Assembly: GCF_030272615.1 (NCBI RefSeq)
Contig: NC_081414.1
Coordinates: 816,332,396-816,396,395 of the forward strand
Reading direction: 5' to 3'
DNA from: Cryptomeria japonica
Lineage: Eukaryota; Streptophyta; Pinopsida; Cupressales; Cupressaceae
Length of the DNA: 64,000 bases
Below are positions 59,949 through 64,000 of this stretch, in pieces. The notes below the pieces were generated by a model that did not search any database, was not told the origin of the DNA, and saw nothing but the letters and a program-made list of their open reading frames with translations. Both the position numbers and the translations under genes were made by a program. How positions within the stretch are numbered: the stretch's first letter is position 1; each line of letters begins with the position of its first letter.

Positions 59949-61358
59949 ATGGCGAAGAAGCGAAAGGTCGCAGAGCAAGTTGAAGAAGAATCCATAACCC
60001 TAAAAAATGAGGAAGTAGAAGATCAAGAGGAAGTGGAAGACGAAGAGGACGAAGAAGCAGAAGAAGAAGCAGAAGAAGAAGAGGAGGAGGAGGAGGAGGA
60101 AGATGAAGAGGGAGGAGAAGAAAATGAAAATGGAAATGCAGACGGCGAGGAGGGCGGTAAAGAGGAGGAAGAAGAAGACGGCGGAGATGAAGACGAAGTT
60201 TCAGAGGAAGACATAAAAAACCTGCTGGAGCCATTCGCCAAAGAGCAGCTAATCAGCATCCTCCGTGACATTGTGGCCAGGGATGCTGACGTATTAGGCA
60301 ACATAAGAAAGCTCGCTGACAAAGACCCAGCCCACCGGAAAGTCTTCATCCGTGGCCTCGGCTGGGACACCACCTCTGAAACCCTAAAATCTGTGTTTTC
60401 TGAGTATGGTGAACTCGAAGAATGCATAGTTATAATGGACAAGGCGACCGGAAAATCAAAAGGATACGGCTTTGTGACCTTCAAACATATGGACGCTGCG
60501 CAGAGGGCTTTGAAGGAGCCGAGCAAGAAAATCGACAGCCGGATGACCGCCTGCCAGATGGCCTGCACAGGCCCTGTGCCGCAGCAGCCTGTTAACGACC
60601 CCACGGGACGCAAGATTTATGTAAGTAACGTACCCGCTGATATGTCTGCTGAAAAATTGCTTAGCTTTTTTGTTAAGTATGGTGAAGTAGAAGAAGGGCC
60701 GCTAGGGTTTGATAAACAGTCTGGAAAGTCCAGAGGGTTTGCTCTTTTTATATATAAGACCGCGGAAGGCGCTAAGAAGGCCCTGGAGGAGCCCAATAAG
60801 AACGTTGATGGCCATTCAATGCACTGTAAAAGAGCCACGGATAATCAAAAGCAGAAGAATGCTAGTTCATATACACAGGCTACCTTGATGGGGCCTTTGG
60901 ATCCTAATGACTTGGCACTCACTCATGGCAAGGGCTCTATTTTTGGGTCTGCCCATGGTGTATTGCCCGGGTTCAGTAATGCTTTTAATGCTATTCTAGC
61001 TAGCCAAAACCAGAACTTTGGCGGGATGAATCCGTCACTTCTGGCTTCTATGAATCCTTCTTTGGCCTCTTCACTGAATCCCTCTACGTTTTCTCAAGCC
61101 TTTTCGCCCTCAGCCCAAGGTTCTTTGGGCTCGGCTAGCTCGTATGGAGTACATCCTAGTTTTGGAGGGGGTTATGGCTCTCAACATGGAGGAGTTGGTG
61201 GTGTTAATGCAGCGGCCCTTGGCATTTACGGTTCACAATCAGCAATGCCAGGACTGAATGCATATCAAAATCAGCAGCTAAGCCAGTCTGGATTGCCTAG
61301 AACATCGCAGTCAGGAGGCAGTTCCTTGGGAGGATTGCCATCATATCTGCAACGTTAG
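59949..61358 (+). CDS. UBA2: UBP1-associated protein 2-like (UBA2) RNA-binding protein, two RRMs
   Basis: An uninterrupted 469-residue protein. I start it at ATG 59949, in a good plant context (GGCGGCTATGGCG); no in-frame ATG lies upstream in the leader. Residues 3-6, KKRK, suggest a nuclear signal, and residues about 21-90 are almost all Glu/Asp. RRM1 has RNP2 VFIRGL (132-137) and RNP1 KGYGFVTF (171-178). RRM2 has IYVSNV (223-228) and SRGFALFI (261-268). The C-terminus is rich in Gly, Ser, Asn and Gln. This layout is that of Arabidopsis UBA2 proteins, nuclear partners of UBP1 that bind U-rich mRNA and take part in wound and ABA responses. Assignment to one paralogue is not possible. The donor GTAAGA directly after the stop fits the 3'-UTR introns known in this family. 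It is the only gene here that looks functional. Confidence 0.93.
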   Translation: MAKKRKVAEQVEEESITLKNEEVEDQEEVEDEEDEEAEEEAEEEEEEEEEEDEEGGEENENGNADGEEGGKEEEEEDGGDEDEVSEEDIKNLLEPFAKEQLISILRDIVARDADVLGNIRKLADKDPAHRKVFIRGLGWDTTSETLKSVFSEYGELEECIVIMDKATGKSKGYGFVTFKHMDAAQRALKEPSKKIDSRMTACQMACTGPVPQQPVNDPTGRKIYVSNVPADMSAEKLLSFFVKYGEVEEGPLGFDKQSGKSRGFALFIYKTAEGAKKALEEPNKNVDGHSMHCKRATDNQKQKNASSYTQATLMGPLDPNDLALTHGKGSIFGSAHGVLPGFSNAFNAILASQNQNFGGMNPSLLASMNPSLASSLNPSTFSQAFSPSAQGSLGSASSYGVHPSFGGGYGSQHGGVGGVNAAALGIYGSQSAMPGLNAYQNQQLSQSGLPRTSQSGGSSLGGLPSYLQR

Positions 61359-64000
61359 GTAAGAGCTCTTACTCCGTGCTGGCTTCATTTCCTGTGTAAG
61401 GTATAGGTAAAATGAATCAGATAGGGAAAATGATATTCTCATTGCATGTTTGTATATTTTTCATGCTAGATTTATTTCGTTTGAAGCCAATTTGTTAGAA
61501 ACTTAGGTCAATTTGGTGTTTTCAGGGTTCTTGTGCACTATATATTCATTGATACGATAGGTTTGTATTTGAGATCTTTCAAAACCATAGTCACAGTTCA
61601 AGCAGTTAAAGGTAACTTTGGAATTTTTGAAGTAAAACCTTAGATCAATTGTATTAGCAACCTGTTTTGTGGACAACCAAAACGCACCTTGCAAATTCTC
61701 TTTGGTTTTGTATGTGTTAGTAGGTTCTCCGTTTGGTCAGTAGGATAGAATTGTTTGTAGTCTCAATGAGTCAATATTATGGAAAGTGTTTGCAGAGACT
61801 TATGGGCTTGTTACGAGAGCCTACGATGCTGCATAGTTAAGGTTTTTGTTGTGGCATGGTATTTAAGGAGGGTTGCCATTGTGCCTTTGGCTTTCCTATC
61901 GATTTTAACACGTGTTTTTGTTGGAACCTTGGCTTGTATTCATATTGGTTATTATTCACCATATTTATCCAGTTTAGCTGCTTAGCATCTGATTGAACTT
62001 TAAGTGACAGGTTTCCAATTAAGTGAGCATATGCTCCATTTTGAATCTGTGCTTTATGTCTTGATTGTAATCTTAATTTACCACTGTTTTCTCCATTTAT
62101 GATCCCCTGTACTTTGGTTGGTAAGAATTTGGTTTTTGGTTTTTTGACAAATGACTAAATGTTCTTAAACATATTTTTTATGCTTTGGTTATAATTGAGT
62201 TTTTAATGCGTGCTGTCAACTGCATCATTCCACTGTTTCTTGACGATGCATTGTGAAGGCTGTACATTACTTTTCAAAGTCCTACTTCTGTACAAAGTTT
62301 CTCATTGTTTTACAGAATTGTGCAGCTGGCTATTTAGAGGATGAGGCTGATGCAATATTGAAGATATGTTTTTTATGCGCCCATTTGATGTGGATTTGTT
62401 GAGCTTCGAGAGATTTTTTATATTGGGCAGTCTTCATCTTTTCTTACAATGTTTTACTCACACATACTCCTGGTGTTTTCAAGTAGCCAAGGAGAAGAGT
62501 CATTGATATTTGTAGCTGTTCATTTTTGTTTACTGCGCTTGCCAAGCAAACTTTTGACATTTTTAAGTAGCAGTTGTTAAGCTTTATTGGTATTTTAGTC
62601 ATTTAACTTCTCCCCATGCTTTGCATATGCACATGGAAAAAGTTTGATGTAAGAATGGTTTAATACTTTATAAGGCCTCTTCGCCAATGCACTCTTTATG
62701 GATTTCTTTTAAATTTCTAATTCATCTTCTTATGCTTCCTGTTAGACACTAGTGAGTATTTCACTTTGTGATTGGTGTAATTTGCGAGATCGCTGGATTA
62801 TCTTTGGCCTTCACATTTTGAATTTTTGTTAGTTTGTTATTACAACTATGCATATTTTCTCATCGTAATTTCATGACAGCTTTAAATTGCTAACTACTTT
62901 TGTGCTTTCACGTTTTCTGATCCACAAGTCTTTAATTTGTACCCTTCCAGCACTTACCAATCTTTAAACTTTCGTTCTTCACCTTTTCTCTTTTGCTAGT
63001 TTTTATTTTAAAGTAATTTGTGAAATTTGAATATAATGTTTCTTTGTATTTTGCATGTATTGGTCTATGGCAGTCTCACTCTGTTACTTCACGAGTCTTA
63101 CATGGAAATAAATGATATTGAATATGCAAGGTTTTCCTTGTACTGGTTGAAGATATGCAAAGATTTTTAGGCATACTTAATGGTGTCTTTGTCTTTATTG
63201 GTGATGATTTACAGATGCTATTGTAATATTGGTGATGGGGGTATGGCTGTGTTTTTGTTTTATTTTGGCATATCTTGGCACAACTGAATGTTTTTTGCCC
63301 TTCTCAAATTATTAATTAATAACTCAATGGTATCATGTTATTAAACCTCGAGCCTCACATGGAAGCACAGTTAGTTTAAATCTGCAGGGCTCTCATTCTA
63401 CTACAAGCTAAAGATATGCAAAGATCTGTAGGTACTCTGATGGTCTCAGCTTTATCGGTTATGTGTATATCACTGCTTTTGTCTGAAGATGTTTTGGCTT
63501 CCCTAAATGGTAGGAGTCCTAGATAAAGGCACATATGATTATTAATTTGTTTGTTAAAGTTCTCTATGTTTGTCATGCTTTTTGGTTTTGTTTTGTTGAG
63601 GCGTACATATTACAAGTTTGTTGGTCACAATTGTTATTTGCTAAAATTGTTTGCTTGTATTTGCCATACTGATTGCCTTATCTAGTGGGTTGACCTGTAG
63701 GTGCTTTTTCTATATATGCTGCCGTCACAATTGTTGTCATGTCAATGCAATCTTTAGAACCATTTAGAGTAGCATTTGGATCACCATATGTGCTCTCAAA
63801 CTTCATGATCGAATAAAAGCTGTGTCATGTTCCCATCATGACTCGATCCCAGCATTGAGTAAAACAATCGGTAAACAGACTCATCGATAATTATACAAGA
63901 CAAGCTGTTAACGGTTAATGGATATAACCTATAGAGAGGCATGATATTAATGACAGCGATTAAGAAGGCAGCCTAATCGATAACAAATAAAGGATTAATA
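61359..64000 (+). other. Probable 3'-UTR and 3'-UTR introns of the UBA2-like gene
   Basis: The stop codon TAG is followed directly by GTAAGAG, a good splice donor. A strong acceptor (CTCATTGTTTTACAG) ends at 62315. The whole stretch is T-rich, as expected of plant introns, and no other gene is visible on either strand. An imperfect local repeat of about 60 bp (AGATATGCAAAGAT) occurs at about 63151 and 63409. The true transcript end is not determined. Confidence 0.55.

Noticed and set aside
60023-60613. 196-residue Ser-rich minus-strand frame under the UBA2-like gene
   Set aside because: Complement of the Glu/Asp tract and RRM1; no independent support.

Overview
The window looks like a plant nuclear chromosome from a large, repeat-rich genome. 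The reasons are plant Ty3/gypsy Tat-lineage retroelements with a second, plant-type RNase H, Ty1/copia elements, a plant mobile domain (PMD, MAIN-like) and a UBP1-associated RNA-binding protein gene. The scale and age of the nesting would suit a gymnosperm, but nothing seen here fixes the species. Only one gene looks intact and cellular: a UBA2-like double-RRM protein at 59949-61358. Nearly everything else is retrotransposon, so most coding entries are decayed element genes.

The first 42.6 kb is one nested stack. The oldest layer is element C, a decayed Tat element that starts left of the window. Its RNase H and integrase lie at 19875-22053, its antisense PMD gene is scattered over 23770-40345, and its 3' LTR begins at 41726. 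Element A (1-19874) sits inside C; it is a Tat relative with protease and a G-patch but no polymerase. Element B (4219-16965) sits inside A. B is almost complete: LTRs of 1701 and 1627 bp, target duplication CTACT, and a polyprotein with protease, G-patch-like segment, RT, two RNase H domains and a DD35E integrase. Three younger insertions split C's antisense PMD gene: a solo LTR (24326-25476, duplication ATGAG), a minus-strand copia element D (25858-31698, duplication GTACT), and element E (31784-39330, duplication CGATA/CAATA). E has gag-like zinc knuckles and a second long frame but no polymerase.

The most striking feature is the antisense gene of B (14757 down to 12272). Read on the minus strand it is a MAIN-like PMD protein in one frame of about 710 codons. 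It has two convincing introns, one with an exact TACTAAC branch site, and four nonsense codons that all look like C-to-T or G-to-A changes. An intron on the antisense strand would survive retrotransposition, because the sense genomic RNA is not spliced there. C carries a homologous antisense PMD gene, so this cargo belongs to the lineage and is not a one-off capture.

From 42.6 to 59 kb the sequence is AT-rich repeat debris. It holds a copia gag fragment, three LTRs or LTR-like sequences, a plant RNase H fragment and a gypsy integrase tail. It also holds a 96-bp tandem repeat whose unit is 32 codons, and an LTR-internal-LTR-internal-LTR array (47782-52499) sitting in the loop of a large inverted repeat. 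The last 4 kb is the UBA2-like gene, with a splice donor directly after its stop codon and a long T-rich downstream region that probably contains 3'-UTR introns.
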